64,000 bases of DNA from CAXXOK01 sp963675925 (GCA_963675925.2 CAXXIB010000004.1:434001-498000); one strand, 5' to 3'; shown: positions 8,256 to 17,055, numbered from the stretch's first letter. Numbers and translations: made by a program. The notes: generated by a model from the sequence alone, not told the origin.

Positions 8256-8906
8256 TTATTCTGCGTCGCCAGCGGACTCGGCCGGAGCTGCGGTGGTTTC
8301 AGCCGCATCGGTGTCAGCCGCTTCATCCCCATCCGTGTCTTCCTTGCGGATCTTCGGATAGGAAACCGACAGGACCAAACGGTCTTCCTCTGTCAGGCTC
8401 TGGACGCCTTCCGGCAGCTGCAGCTGCGCAACGGTCAGGTGCTCTCCGGCTTCCATGGCACTCACATCCACCTCGATTGCAGAGGGGAAATCAGAGGGAA
8501 GGCCTTTGAGATGCACATGCTCAAGCTGCTGTAGCACTTCAAACCCGTTATGCACCACTTCTTCCTTGCCGGTGATGTGCACGGGGATATCCGCCGTGGT
8601 CTCTTCCGTGAGCGAAATGCCCTGGAAGGTGATATGCATATACTCGTAGGTGCCGGGAATATACTGAATTTCGCGAATCATGGCGCTATGCGGCTTTTTC
8701 CTGCCGGATTGCAGGGTATAGATGCCGGACATGCCAATCGCCCCGAACGCCCTTCTGAATTCATCTTTCTTTAGCGAAATGCTAACGGACGGTTCGCCCT
8801 TGCGCGAAATGGAGCACGGCAGATACCCTTCCCTGCGCAGCTGTTTTCTAGCGCTTTTGCTAAGCGTTTCCCGTTCTTCAAATTTCAGTTTCGTTGTATT
8901 GTCCAT
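8256..8906 (-). CDS. rplY: 50S ribosomal protein L25 / general stress protein Ctc
   Basis: A 216-residue protein starting ATG at 8906 (MDNTTKLKFEER) with AGGAGG seven bases before it; the open frame extends further upstream but without a ribosome site. The N-terminal half is the L25 5S rRNA-binding domain (RKQLRREGYLPC resembles the RRxGxIPAVxYG region). The second half is the TL5/Ctc beta domain (DIPVHITGKEE, LPSDFPSAIEVDVS). The C-terminal 30 residues are acidic and alanine-rich. In Firmicutes the long form binds 5S rRNA under stress. It is a single gene, convergent with the hydrogenase operon. Confidence 0.88.
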   Translation of the reverse strand: MDNTTKLKFEERETLSKSARKQLRREGYLPCSISRKGEPSVSISLKKDEFRRAFGAIGMSGIYTLQSGRKKPHSAMIREIQYIPGTYEYMHITFQGISLTEETTADIPVHITGKEEVVHNGFEVLQQLEHVHLKGLPSDFPSAIEVDVSAMEAGEHLTVAQLQLPEGVQSLTEEDRLVLSVSYPKIRKEDTDGDEAADTDAAETTAAPAESAGDAE

Positions 8907-8991
8907 CGTGTTACCTCCTGTTAATCGTGTACAATTTCGAGATATGAAAAGCAATGTGCCGATCTTTGCACGCTTTTCACACTCTCACTTA

Positions 8992-10491
8992 TTATATTAT
9001 AGCCGATTTTACCAAATTAGGCAAAACGAAGGTAAACTGCGTACCGTTTCCCGGCTTACTGTCCACCTTAATTTCCATGCCGTGGCGAACGGCAATCTGC
9101 CGGCAGATGGCAAGCCCCAACCCCGAACCCTGGCGGTTTTCTTCCGAGGGGGTTTTGCGGAAGCGATCGAATATATAGGGCAGCAGATCGGGCGCGATGC
9201 CCGTGCCGTAGTCCCGCACGGTGATGTGCTCCTTTGTCAGCGCTACGGCAATGGTACTGCCCTGCGAGGAGAATTTTACTGCGTTATCCAGCACGATTAG
9301 CAGCATTTGCCGCAGCCGCCCATAATCGCCGCGGAAAGTCAGGGGTTCGTCCGGCAGGGTGCGCGTGATGGTCATGGCCTTTTTCTGGGCCATCAGATCG
9401 GCGGCGTGCAGCGCATCGCCCAGTACATCCTGCAAAATTACGTCCGTCTGTTCCATTTGGAAGTCCGGGTTTTGCAGCTTGGAAAGCTCCAGCAGATCGT
9501 TGGTCAGGCGCTGCAAACCTATGGTCTCTTTGAGCATCTGCTCATGATAGTCCTTGATCTGTTGCTGATCGGTCACCACGCCGTCGCGCAGCGCTTCCAG
9601 CGAGCCGCGCAGCACCGTTGCAGGCGTGCGCAGTTCGTGCGATACATTGGATAAAAACTCCATGCGCAGCTGTTCCTGCTGCTCTTTTTGGTGTTTGGCT
9701 TCCTGTAGTTTATCGCTAAGCACATCCATAGCCTGAGCCAGCTTACCGATTTCATCCCCGCGATGAACGCCCGTTTTGGCCGTGTACTCACCGCTTGCCA
9801 GCGTTAAGGCGGTATCCTTCATTCGGTTGAGCGGCCTACCAAACGCGTAACTCAGCCAAATTGCCAGCATCACCGCGATAATCAGCGCAATGGCCCCGGA
9901 CAGCGCCAGCACGGTTGTACCCCGCGCTGTAACCGCCTGGATGCCGGATACTGCATCGTGCATCAGCAACGCCCCATAGATGCTGTCGCCCTTATAAAGC
10001 GGCACGCCTACGGTGATGGTCGGTGCGCCCAGCACATCGGAAAACCCGCGGCTGACCACCGTAAACCCTTCAAACACCCGGCTTACAAGCCGGTCAGCAT
10101 CTCGTGGGAGATCCTGATATACGATGGATTCCATCCGTCGGCCGGTGGACAGAAAATTCAGGTCCGCATCCAGCAGCCATACATCGGCATCCAACAAACT
10201 GAGCGATGGTAGATAGGCACTCAGGCCCCCGTTCATGCCATTGCCGCCTTCATTCCCACCGCTGCGGCCCATGCCCATACCGGGGCTCTGGCTGTTGCCT
10301 GCCACCTCGCCATTTAAAGCCTGGGTCAGCTTATCGGCCAAGGTTGTGGCGCGAGCGGTCAGCTCCCGCTGCGCGTCCTCGGTCATATCACGGGCAAACA
10401 GGGTCTGAAACAGTACCCCGCTCATCAGTGCAAACACGCATAGCGGAATGACAAAATATAGGAGTAGTTTTTGCGCGATGCGGTTACGCAT
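8992..10491 (-). CDS. Membrane sensor histidine kinase
   Basis: A 499-residue kinase with membrane segments at 9-31 and 192-216, an outside domain between them, HAMP, then a HisKA domain with phospho-acceptor His285 in SNVSHELRTP and an ATPase domain (DNAVKFS, DYGTGIAP, GSGLGLAI). The outside domain has an unusual Gly/Met/Asn-rich stretch at residues 70-89 (GMGMGRSGGN and more), which may be a flexible or metal-binding loop. It overlaps the response regulator gene by 8 bases, so the pair is one operon. The small secreted Gly-rich protein is encoded divergently and may be its target. The ligand is unknown. Confidence 0.93.
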   Translation of the reverse strand: MRNRIAQKLLLYFVIPLCVFALMSGVLFQTLFARDMTEDAQRELTARATTLADKLTQALNGEVAGNSQSPGMGMGRSGGNEGGNGMNGGLSAYLPSLSLLDADVWLLDADLNFLSTGRRMESIVYQDLPRDADRLVSRVFEGFTVVSRGFSDVLGAPTITVGVPLYKGDSIYGALLMHDAVSGIQAVTARGTTVLALSGAIALIIAVMLAIWLSYAFGRPLNRMKDTALTLASGEYTAKTGVHRGDEIGKLAQAMDVLSDKLQEAKHQKEQQEQLRMEFLSNVSHELRTPATVLRGSLEALRDGVVTDQQQIKDYHEQMLKETIGLQRLTNDLLELSKLQNPDFQMEQTDVILQDVLGDALHAADLMAQKKAMTITRTLPDEPLTFRGDYGRLRQMLLIVLDNAVKFSSQGSTIAVALTKEHITVRDYGTGIAPDLLPYIFDRFRKTPSEENRQGSGLGLAICRQIAVRHGMEIKVDSKPGNGTQFTFVLPNLVKSAII

Positions 10492-11176
10492 GCTCGCTTA
10501 CCTCTAGCCGGTAGCCAACGCCCCAGATGGTTTTGATGGAAAACCCTTCCGGATCGGCCGCCTCCACCTTGGCCCTAAGGCGCTTGATGTGCGTATCCAC
10601 CGTGCGGGTATCGCCGAAATAATCGTACCCCCACAAGCTTTCCAGCAGGTTATCGCGAGAAAACACCTTGCCGGGGTGCTCGGCCAGCGTCCATAGGATT
10701 TCAAACTCTTTTTTGGTCAAGGTCAGCTGTGTGTCGCCGACTTTGGCCAGATAATCGTCCACCGACACCCACAGGTTGCCCAGGGTAACGGTCTTGCCGC
10801 CGCTGTCGTCGTTGACGTGCATACGCCGCAGAACCGCGCGCAGCCGCGCCATGACCTCGCCGGGCGAAAAGGGCTTGACGATGTAATCATCCGCGCCGAT
10901 ATCCAGCCCCATAATGCGCTCGAAATCCTCACCACGCGCAGTGATCATAATCACAGGCACGGAGGATGTTTTGCGAATTTCACGGCATACGGAAAAGCCG
11001 TCGATCTTGGGCATCATCACATCCAGCAGCACGGCATCGAAGGCGCGGCTGTGAAACAGTTCCAGTGCCTGCTCCCCGTCCGCCGCCAATACGGGCGTAT
11101 GGTTTTCTTTTTTCAGGTACTCTTCCAGCACCGAAGCAATCTGGCGGTTGTCGTCCGCCACCAATACCAGGGCCAT
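10484..11176 (-). CDS. OmpR-family response regulator
   Basis: A 230-residue regulator when started at ATG 11176 (MALVLVADDN); an earlier in-frame start at 11203 has no better ribosome site, whereas GGAAGGGGG precedes 11176. The receiver domain has acidic residues Asp8-Asp9, phospho-acceptor Asp52 (LLDVMMPKIDG) and the switch Lys in DYIVKPFSP. The C-terminal winged helix ends in TIWGVGYRLE, as in OmpR/PhoB proteins. It is first in the operon with the kinase that follows. Confidence 0.93.
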   Translation of the reverse strand: MALVLVADDNRQIASVLEEYLKKENHTPVLAADGEQALELFHSRAFDAVLLDVMMPKIDGFSVCREIRKTSSVPVIMITARGEDFERIMGLDIGADDYIVKPFSPGEVMARLRAVLRRMHVNDDSGGKTVTLGNLWVSVDDYLAKVGDTQLTLTKKEFEILWTLAEHPGKVFSRDNLLESLWGYDYFGDTRTVDTHIKRLRAKVEAADPEGFSIKTIWGVGYRLEVSEHA

Positions 11177-11470
11177 AGTGTCGCCCCCTTCCACGCCTAT
11201 CATAGTATAGGGACGGCTTACTGTCCACCTTTCTCACATTCTATTGCGGAAAAAGCCACAGTTTCGCCATAATTTTTTTGCATACGGTGCATGCGGCATG
11301 GTATTGCCAGTATTCGTATTCTATACCCGCCTTGAAGCAAGCCGTTTTTTTTTATTCCATATCTCCACAAACGCTTACCAGGAAAGACATAAAATTGCCA
11401 CATCCTTGCGGGATACTAAACGTGCAGCAAACCAGTGCTGACACATGCTACTTAGAAAGAAGGTATTTCC
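11177..11470. other. Divergent intergenic region between the two-component operon and the secreted-protein gene
   Basis: About 294 bases holding the upstream regions of two divergent genes. I see a ribosome site (GAAAGAAGG) before 11471 but no convincing -35/-10 pair in either direction and no clear regulator repeat. Confidence 0.4.
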
Positions 11471-11857
11471 ATGAAACGTAAATCTATGCTCATTCTGATC
11501 GCCGCTTTGGTTCTTGCCATCTCCATTCCTGTTATGGCCCTGGCCGCAGGCGGCCCGCGCGGTGGCGGCAATACCGCACCTCGCAACTTCCAAAACCAGA
11601 TCAGCACCGATCCCCTGACCCCGCAGGGCAACCAGTTCGCACAGGGCGACTATCTGGTAGATGAAGATGGCTTCTGCTATGTGCTGGATGAAAACGGCGA
11701 GCAGCAGCGCGTGTACTCTCGCGGTGCCAATGGCGAGCCCCTGTACCTGCAAATGCAGGACGGCGAGTACTGCTGGAGCGACGGCACCCCGGCACAGATC
11801 GGCACACAGACCCAGATGAACTACGGCTTTGGCCGCGGCGGTAACCGCTGGAACTAA
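11471..11857 (+). CDS. Small secreted Gly-rich protein
   Basis: A 128-residue protein with a clear signal peptide: Lys/Arg at 2-4, a hydrophobic core 6-23 and a likely cut after ALA near residue 25. The mature part starts Gly/Arg-rich (GGPRGGGN), has a middle with two similar Asp/Glu-Gly strand units (YLVDEDGFCYVLDENG, LYLQMQDGEYCW) with two cysteines, and ends GFGRGGNRWN. I do not recognise a family. It lies divergent to a two-component system whose sensor also has a Gly-rich outside loop, so a shared envelope-related role is possible but unproven. Confidence 0.75.
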   Translation: MKRKSMLILIAALVLAISIPVMALAAGGPRGGGNTAPRNFQNQISTDPLTPQGNQFAQGDYLVDEDGFCYVLDENGEQQRVYSRGANGEPLYLQMQDGEYCWSDGTPAQIGTQTQMNYGFGRGGNRWN

Positions 11858-11873
11858 GCGTTTATCTCCACAC

Positions 11874-11906
11874 AAAAACCCCGGCGCAAATGCGCCGGGG
11901 TTTTTT
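11874..11906 (+). terminator. Bidirectional terminator between the secreted-protein gene and the VOC gene
   Basis: A long GC-rich inverted repeat, aaaaccccggcgca / tgcgccggggtttt, with a T run on the plus strand and T residues on the minus strand. It separates two convergent genes. Confidence 0.9.
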
Positions 11907-11914
11907 GGTATCCG

Positions 11915-12286
11915 TTACGCCTTGACCGGGAGAATTTCCAGCCAGTAGCCGTCCGGATCGTTAATGAAATAAAGACCCATGGCTTCGTTTTCAAAGCAGA
12001 TGACGCCCATGTTTTTGTGCTTTTCATGGGCCTTTTCATATTCCTTGACGCGAAAGGCAATATGGGTTTCGTTGTCACCCAGCTCGTAAGGGGTATCCTT
12101 GTCCCGCAGCCAGGTCAGCTCCAGCTTAGGCTCGCCTGTCCCGTCGGACAAAAACACGATGACATAACTGCCGTCCTTGGCAACGCTGCGGCGGGCTTCG
12201 GTTAAGCCCAGTGCTTCTTTATAGAATGCAAGGCTTTTTTCCATATCCAAAACATTCAGGTTGGTATGCACCATGGTAAACTGCAT
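11915..12286 (-). CDS. VOC-superfamily protein, lactoylglutathione lyase-like
   Basis: A 123-residue protein with the glyoxalase I fold of two beta-alpha-beta-beta-beta units. Likely metal ligands are His8 (TMVHTNLNV), Glu near 56 (KLELTW), His near 75 (ETHIAFRV) and Glu near 119 (YWLEILPV), the usual H/E/H/E set of glyoxalase I. NDPDGYWLEI is the typical end motif. It probably isomerises the hemithioacetal of methylglyoxal or a related substrate; the exact thiol is unknown, since Clostridia seldom use glutathione. Starts ATG 12286 behind AAAGGAG. Single gene. Confidence 0.85.
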   Translation of the reverse strand: MQFTMVHTNLNVLDMEKSLAFYKEALGLTEARRSVAKDGSYVIVFLSDGTGEPKLELTWLRDKDTPYELGDNETHIAFRVKEYEKAHEKHKNMGVICFENEAMGLYFINDPDGYWLEILPVKA

Positions 12287-12305
12287 TGTATCGTCTCCTT
12301 TGCTG

Positions 12306-13871
12306 TCAGTTGGGGACCGTGTCGCCCAATAGGGTTATTATATCGGAAATTGTGAAATCGTAAACCATCATAGCGCCAGTCAGCGTGCCGTCCGTACTTC
12401 TATACAGCCTATACTGCTCCCCTGCCGCAAGTTCCGGCGTGGATAGTACAAGGGTTTGGAACGCCTTCTCCGGCCGAACAGACAGGAGTATGGTCCCTTC
12501 GTCATCCGTCAGCAGATAGGTGCTGCCATCGGTCTGCATCGCGGTGAACGTAATCATCACGGAGGGCTGAGTCGAGTCCGCACCCGGTGCTTGCCCCACA
12601 CCGGTGTAACCGGCCGCCGCCAGCACCCCGCCGGAGATTAAAAAGCTGTCATCATAATCCAGCGCACCATAGTCCATAGATTCGGGGCCGGAAATGATCA
12701 GTTCCCCGCCGCTCATGGTCACTGTACCATTGGAATCCACCCCATCGCCATCGGCATTGATGCGGATAACACCACCGGAAATCTCCAATCGCGCATGGTT
12801 GCCGACGGCATTCATGCCGTCGTCCGCAGTATGCATGGATAGTACACCGCCGGAAATCTCCACGACTTCGCTTTCCAGCCCCTCCAGCGCACTGACGATC
12901 TCCATAGACCCGCCGGTTATTTGCAGCTGTTCTCCTGCGTGCACTGCATCGTCTCCGGACTGCAATGCCAGCACGCCGCCGGACACCAGCACCCCGGTCG
13001 CCGCGTGCACCGCATCATCCAGGCTGTTTAGCCGCAGCTCGCCGCCTGTAATCCGCAGCATGCCGGACGATTTCAGCGCTTTCCGGCTTTGGGAATCGCC
13101 GCTGGCGGCAGAGCCGCCGCCTGCCAGAATGTCAATCTCGCCACCGGATATCATCAGCGCGCTTTCGGCCTGTATGCCGTCAGCACCGGATACAATGTGC
13201 ACCGTGCCGCCTTCAATCAAAACCGTGCCATGCTTGCCGCCGGATTGAATCCCGTCGTTCTGGGCTGTAATTTGCAGCATGCCGCCTTGCAGTTCAACGC
13301 TGTCTTTCCCTAGCAGGCCGTGGTTTGCCGCTTCCACCAGCAACGTACCGCTCTGGAGCGTGAAGGTCTTCTTTGTGCTCACGCCGTTTTGACGACCCCC
13401 GTTTATCTGCAAGCTGCCTTCGCCGCGAATCAGCAAATCATCCTTAGCGTACAGCACGGCGCTCGGTTCGTCCTCCTGCGCAGCTTGTATATCGTTTGCG
13501 GCATCCCGCAGTTCGTTTTTTGTTCCCTCGGCCAGGGTGACGATCACACGCTCCGCCTGCCGGCAGACAATGGCCGCAGTGGAAGCTGCCGTCATGGTTA
13601 CACTATTGAGTATAAGCTCCACAGTTTCGTCCTTGCCCGCGTCTACGATTACCATTCCGTCAACCAGCGAACCCGTCAGCCGGTATACGCCGCCTTTGGT
13701 AAGGGTGATCGTAGCGCCATGGATTTCCACGCCGTCTCCCGAAGCCGCAGCGCTTGTCCCGCGCAGGATAATATCCGCCGTTATGCCCGGCTCCATAGAC
13801 GCACTTGCAAAGCAGTCCGTTGCAATAAGCTGCGCCAGCACAACCACAAGCCCCATCAAGCGTTTAAACAC
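12306..13871 (-). CDS. Secreted carbohydrate-binding protein, Cthe_2159-like (DUF4353) beta-helix
   Basis: A repeat-rich secreted protein of about 521 residues. It is built of many short beta-strand turns (LLIRGEGSLQINGG, LQITAQNDGIQSGG, GGEIDILAGG, ISGGVIRINADGDGVDSNG), as in right-handed parallel beta-helices. Phrases such as NGVSTKKTF and NHGLLGKDSVELQGG match the Cthe_2159 family, which binds polygalacturonate and cellulose. I chose GTG 13871 because GGAAGGGG lies just upstream and the next residues form a signal peptide (FKRLMGLVVVLAQLIA); the frame is open up to 14063. Likely surface-exposed. Asp-rich turns suggest calcium binding. Confidence 0.8.
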   Translation of the reverse strand: MFKRLMGLVVVLAQLIATDCFASASMEPGITADIILRGTSAAASGDGVEIHGATITLTKGGVYRLTGSLVDGMVIVDAGKDETVELILNSVTMTAASTAAIVCRQAERVIVTLAEGTKNELRDAANDIQAAQEDEPSAVLYAKDDLLIRGEGSLQINGGRQNGVSTKKTFTLQSGTLLVEAANHGLLGKDSVELQGGMLQITAQNDGIQSGGKHGTVLIEGGTVHIVSGADGIQAESALMISGGEIDILAGGGSAASGDSQSRKALKSSGMLRITGGELRLNSLDDAVHAATGVLVSGGVLALQSGDDAVHAGEQLQITGGSMEIVSALEGLESEVVEISGGVLSMHTADDGMNAVGNHARLEISGGVIRINADGDGVDSNGTVTMSGGELIISGPESMDYGALDYDDSFLISGGVLAAAGYTGVGQAPGADSTQPSVMITFTAMQTDGSTYLLTDDEGTILLSVRPEKAFQTLVLSTPELAAGEQYRLYRSTDGTLTGAMMVYDFTISDIITLLGDTVPN

Positions 13872-13946
13872 CACGCACCCCTTCCGTGCGCAACACGGCT
13901 GCGCACGCATACTATGCCCTATTCTTTCGACCCGCCTGCGGCATTC

Positions 13947-13966
13947 CCCTGTAACACCCTGTAACA
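13947..13966 (-). repeat. Tandem 10-base direct repeat upstream of the carbohydrate-binding gene
   Basis: Two exact copies of TGTTACAGGG on the minus strand, just downstream of a TATAGT box in the leader of the gene that starts at 13871. A tandem repeat of one helical turn fits a site for an OmpR-type regulator, but no function is shown. Confidence 0.5.
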
Positions 13967-14006
13967 CTATACCGCAGTCATGCCTGAACATTTCTACCCA
14001 CCGGCA

Positions 14007-14036
14007 TTGACATGGCTGCGCGCATGCCCGTATACT
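14007..14036 (+). promoter_or_regulatory. Promoter of the cobalamin-riboswitch transcript
   Basis: TTGACA at 14007-14012 and TATACT at 14031-14036, 18 bases apart, about 40 bases ahead of the riboswitch. Confidence 0.7.
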
Positions 14037-14077
14037 CAAGGAACAACCGAATACAGCACGCAAATGCGCTATTCACA

Positions 14078-14245
14078 GCGCCGGGGAACACCACCCCGCG
14101 GGAATCCGGATGAGAATTCCGAGCTATCCCAGTAACCGTGTGGCGGACAAAAAAGCACGATGCCACTGCCGGGCAACCGGTGGGAAGGCGCTTTGGCGGA
14201 TGAGGCCAAGCCGGGAGACCTGTTTGCGGGGCAACCTCTGGGATT
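14078..14245 (+). ncRNA. Cobalamin (adenosylcobalamin) riboswitch
   Basis: The conserved blocks of the B12 element occur in the right order: GGGAATCCGG with GAATTCCGAGC (14103-14125), TCCCAGTAACCGTG (14126-14140), GATGCCACTG and GGTGGGAAGG (14159-14188), GATGAGGCCAAGC (14199-14211) and the nearly invariant GCCGGGAGACCTG (14210-14222). Downstream, CCTCTGGGA (14235-14243) can pair with TCCCAAGAGG (14290-14299), and CTCCT (14260-14264) is complementary to the ribosome site AGGAG (14330-14334), so control of translation is plausible. It should repress the transporter when the cofactor is plentiful. Confidence 0.9.
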
Positions 14246-14341
14246 GGGCATGTTTTGCGCTCCTCACGATGCGTGTGCAACAATGGCTGTCCCAAGAGGG
14301 GCAGCCTTTACGCTGTCGGTTCGAAAGAAAGGAGTGCGAGT

Positions 14342-15229
14342 ATGCACAAAAAACTTCTTGGATTGGCACTGGTACTGATGATGGTCCTAACGGCCAACTG
14401 CGGATTGGCGGATACATCAGCAATCAACGTTACCGACATGATGGACAGACCCATTACAATGGATGCCCCAGCCGCGCGCATCGTCGCGCTGACGGCGGCG
14501 GACTGCGAAATTCTCTACGCGCTGGGCGCGGGCGAAACGCTGGTCGGCCGCGGCGCTTACTGCGACTACCCTGCTGAGGTCCTTCTCGTTCCCTCGGTGG
14601 AATCCGGCTCCGAGACCAACATTGAGCAGATCATCGCGCTGGAGCCCGATCTGGTTCTCCTCAACACCATGGCGCAGACTGTGGAGCAGGTGAACATGCT
14701 GGAAGCTGCGGGCATCACCGTGGCAACGAGCGAAGCTAGCGATATCGCCGGCGTGTACGAATCCATTACGCTGATCGGCGCCCTGTCCGGCAAGGATGCC
14801 GAAGCCGCCGCTCTGATTGCTGACATGCAGGCAACCTTTGACTCCCTGAAAGAAACCCCGCTGTCAGGCAGCGTATACTATGAAGTCTCTCCGCTGGAAT
14901 ACGGCCTGTGGACCGCCGGACAGGGCACCTTCCTACAGGAAATTGCCGACATTCTCGGCCTTGAAAACAGCTTCTCCGATTTGGAAGGCTGGGCGCAGAT
15001 TTCTGAAGAACAGCTGATCGCGCGTAACCCCGATTATATCGTGACCTTGACTCCGGACTATGAGACCGGTGTCACCCCGATTGATGAAATCCTCGCCCGT
15101 GCCGGCTGGGAAAGCATCACAGCGATTCAAAACCAGGCTGTGTACTTTGCCGGCAACCCCCTCACCCGACCCGGTCCCCGGCTTGCCGAAGGTGCACAAG
15201 CGCTTCGCGACGCCCTGACCACACCCTAA
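14342..15229 (+). CDS. btuF: Corrinoid ABC transporter substrate-binding protein (BtuF-like)
   Basis: A 295-residue periplasmic-binding-type protein of the helical-backbone metal-receptor class. Residues 1-25 are a signal peptide (KKLLGLALVLMMVLT); a cysteine at residue 21 is not in a clean lipobox. Core motifs: ARIVALTAADCEILYALGAG, NIEQIIALEPDLVL and GRGAYCDYP. It starts ATG 14342 behind AAAGGAG; in-frame codons upstream fall inside the riboswitch leader and are ignored. The riboswitch and the two genes that follow identify the cargo as cobalamin or a precursor rather than iron-siderophore. Confidence 0.87.
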   Translation: MHKKLLGLALVLMMVLTANCGLADTSAINVTDMMDRPITMDAPAARIVALTAADCEILYALGAGETLVGRGAYCDYPAEVLLVPSVESGSETNIEQIIALEPDLVLLNTMAQTVEQVNMLEAAGITVATSEASDIAGVYESITLIGALSGKDAEAAALIADMQATFDSLKETPLSGSVYYEVSPLEYGLWTAGQGTFLQEIADILGLENSFSDLEGWAQISEEQLIARNPDYIVTLTPDYETGVTPIDEILARAGWESITAIQNQAVYFAGNPLTRPGPRLAEGAQALRDALTTP

Positions 15230-15233
15230 CTGT

Positions 15234-16265
15234 ATGAAAAAAGAAGGTTTCCACCCCCTGGCATACCTGGGGTTTGCCCTGGCGACACTCCTCACGCTCA
15301 CGCTCTGCGTGTGCGCGGGGAGCGTCGCCCTGCCCCCGCTGACCACCCTGCAAGTGATCGGCAAGGCCATCCTAGACATACCGCAGGAGGGCGCAAATGT
15401 GGCAATCATCCTATCGGTACGGCTGCCGCGCGTGCTGTGCGTTGCGCTGACCGGTGCGGCGCTGGCCCTTTGCGGCGGCGTGATGCAGGGACTGCTGCGC
15501 AATCCCCTGGCGGACGGCTCCACCCTTGGCGTTTCTGCCGGTGCATCGCTTGGGGCGGTCATTGCCATTGTGCTTTCCATCAGCTTTCCCTTCCTGCAAC
15601 TTGCCAGCACCATGGTCATGGCCATCGCCGGGGCGATACTCTCGCTTGGCATCATCCTGGCGCTGTCCTACAAGCTGGACCGGAGCTTTGCCTCGCACAC
15701 CGTGATTTTAATCGGTATCGTATATGCCATGTTCATCTCCGGCATTCTCAGCCTGATGATCGCGTTCTCGGGCGAAAAACTGCGCTCCATCACCTACTGG
15801 ACCATGGGCAGCCTACAAGGGTCAACCTACACAAACGCCCTAATGCTGCTGATTTCGCTGCTCCTCTTCGGCGCCGTCATGCTGATGCATGCGCGGGAGC
15901 TGAATGCCTTTGCCGTTGGCGAGGCCAACGCACGCTCGGTTGGCGTGAACGTCAAGCGTGTCCGGCTGCTGATGCTCATCAGCGCTTCGGCACTGATCGG
16001 CGTATGCGTCTCTGTGGGCGGTACCATCGGCTTTGTCGGGCTGGTTACGCCGCATATTTTGCGGCTGATTACCGGTCCTAACCATAAAAAGCTCCTCCCC
16101 GCCACGGTGTTTGGCGGTGCGATCTTTTTAATGCTGTGCGATTTGCTGGCACGCGTTATTATCAGCCCGATTGAACTGCCCATTGGCGTGGTCACCTCGC
16201 TGATCGGCGCGGTGGTGTTCACAATCATCCTGCTGCGCGGCCGGAAGGAGGCTTCGCATGCTTGA
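15234..16265 (+). CDS. btuC: Corrinoid ABC transporter permease (FecCD/BtuC family)
   Basis: A 343-residue permease with about nine to ten membrane segments. It has the family hallmarks RLPRVLCVALTGAALALCGGVMQGLLRNPLA, which is the ATPase contact and first conserved helix region, and GFVGLVTPHILRLITG near the C-terminus. It starts 5 bases after btuF and overlaps the ATPase gene by 8 bases. It works as a dimer with two ATPase subunits to move the corrinoid inward. Confidence 0.92.
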   Translation: MKKEGFHPLAYLGFALATLLTLTLCVCAGSVALPPLTTLQVIGKAILDIPQEGANVAIILSVRLPRVLCVALTGAALALCGGVMQGLLRNPLADGSTLGVSAGASLGAVIAIVLSISFPFLQLASTMVMAIAGAILSLGIILALSYKLDRSFASHTVILIGIVYAMFISGILSLMIAFSGEKLRSITYWTMGSLQGSTYTNALMLLISLLLFGAVMLMHARELNAFAVGEANARSVGVNVKRVRLLMLISASALIGVCVSVGGTIGFVGLVTPHILRLITGPNHKKLLPATVFGGAIFLMLCDLLARVIISPIELPIGVVTSLIGAVVFTIILLRGRKEASHA

Positions 16266-17013
16266 GGTCAAACAGCTGTCGGTATCCTACGGCAATAGAC
16301 AGGTTCTGAAAAACGCATCCTTCTCCCTGCAAAGCGGAGAATGGCTGATGATTTGTGGGCCCAACGGTGCGGGGAAGTCCACCATGCTGGAAGCCCTCAT
16401 GCAGGGGGTGCCCTACACGGGTGAAATACTGCTGGACAACCAGCCCCTGCAAACCATGAAACCGCGTCAGCGCGCGCTTAAGATGGGCTTGTTAGCCCAG
16501 CGCTATGCCGCAGGCTATGCCTTTACAGTAGAGGAAGTCGTACGTCTGGGCCGCTATGCCTACCACGATGCGCTGACAGGCTTTAACGACCAGGACGAGC
16601 AGGCCGTTCTCCGCGCCATGCAGGAAACCGGCACCTACGCCCTGCGCCACCACCGCATTTCGGAAATTTCCGGCGGCGAACTGCAGCGTGCGTTCCTGTC
16701 GCAGTTATTTGCGCAAAACCCAAGGCTGCTACTTTTAGACGAGCCTTCCAGCCACCTCGACCTTGCCTACCAAAAGCAGGTGCTCAGCCTGATTCAGGAC
16801 TGGCTTGCGCAGGGTGACCGCGCCGTGATCTCCGTGATGCACGATTTAGGCATCGCCCGCCGTTTCGGCACGCGCATCATGCTGATGGATCACGGCGAAA
16901 CGCGGGTGGACGCCGCACCGGAACAAGCGCTGACCCCTGCCATGCTGCAATCCGTTTACGGTATGGATGTGGATGGCTGGATGCGCGACATGTACGGTGC
17001 CTGGCAACGCTGA
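16258..17013 (+). CDS. btuD: Corrinoid ABC transporter ATP-binding protein (BtuD-like)
   Basis: A 251-residue ATPase: Walker A GPNGAGKST, signature SGGELQRAF, Walker B LLLLDEPSSHLD and switch His in SVMHDLG. It is last in the riboswitch operon and is followed by a terminator at about 17056. Confidence 0.93.
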   Translation: MLEVKQLSVSYGNRQVLKNASFSLQSGEWLMICGPNGAGKSTMLEALMQGVPYTGEILLDNQPLQTMKPRQRALKMGLLAQRYAAGYAFTVEEVVRLGRYAYHDALTGFNDQDEQAVLRAMQETGTYALRHHRISEISGGELQRAFLSQLFAQNPRLLLLDEPSSHLDLAYQKQVLSLIQDWLAQGDRAVISVMHDLGIARRFGTRIMLMDHGETRVDAAPEQALTPAMLQSVYGMDVDGWMRDMYGAWQR

Positions 17014-17055
17014 TTCCATACACGATAAACCCCACAGGGTGACAGCATTTCATGC

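Noticed and set aside
12694..13248. A 184-codon plus-strand frame inside the beta-helix gene
   Set aside because: Ser/Pro-rich antisense of a repeat protein; no start signal.
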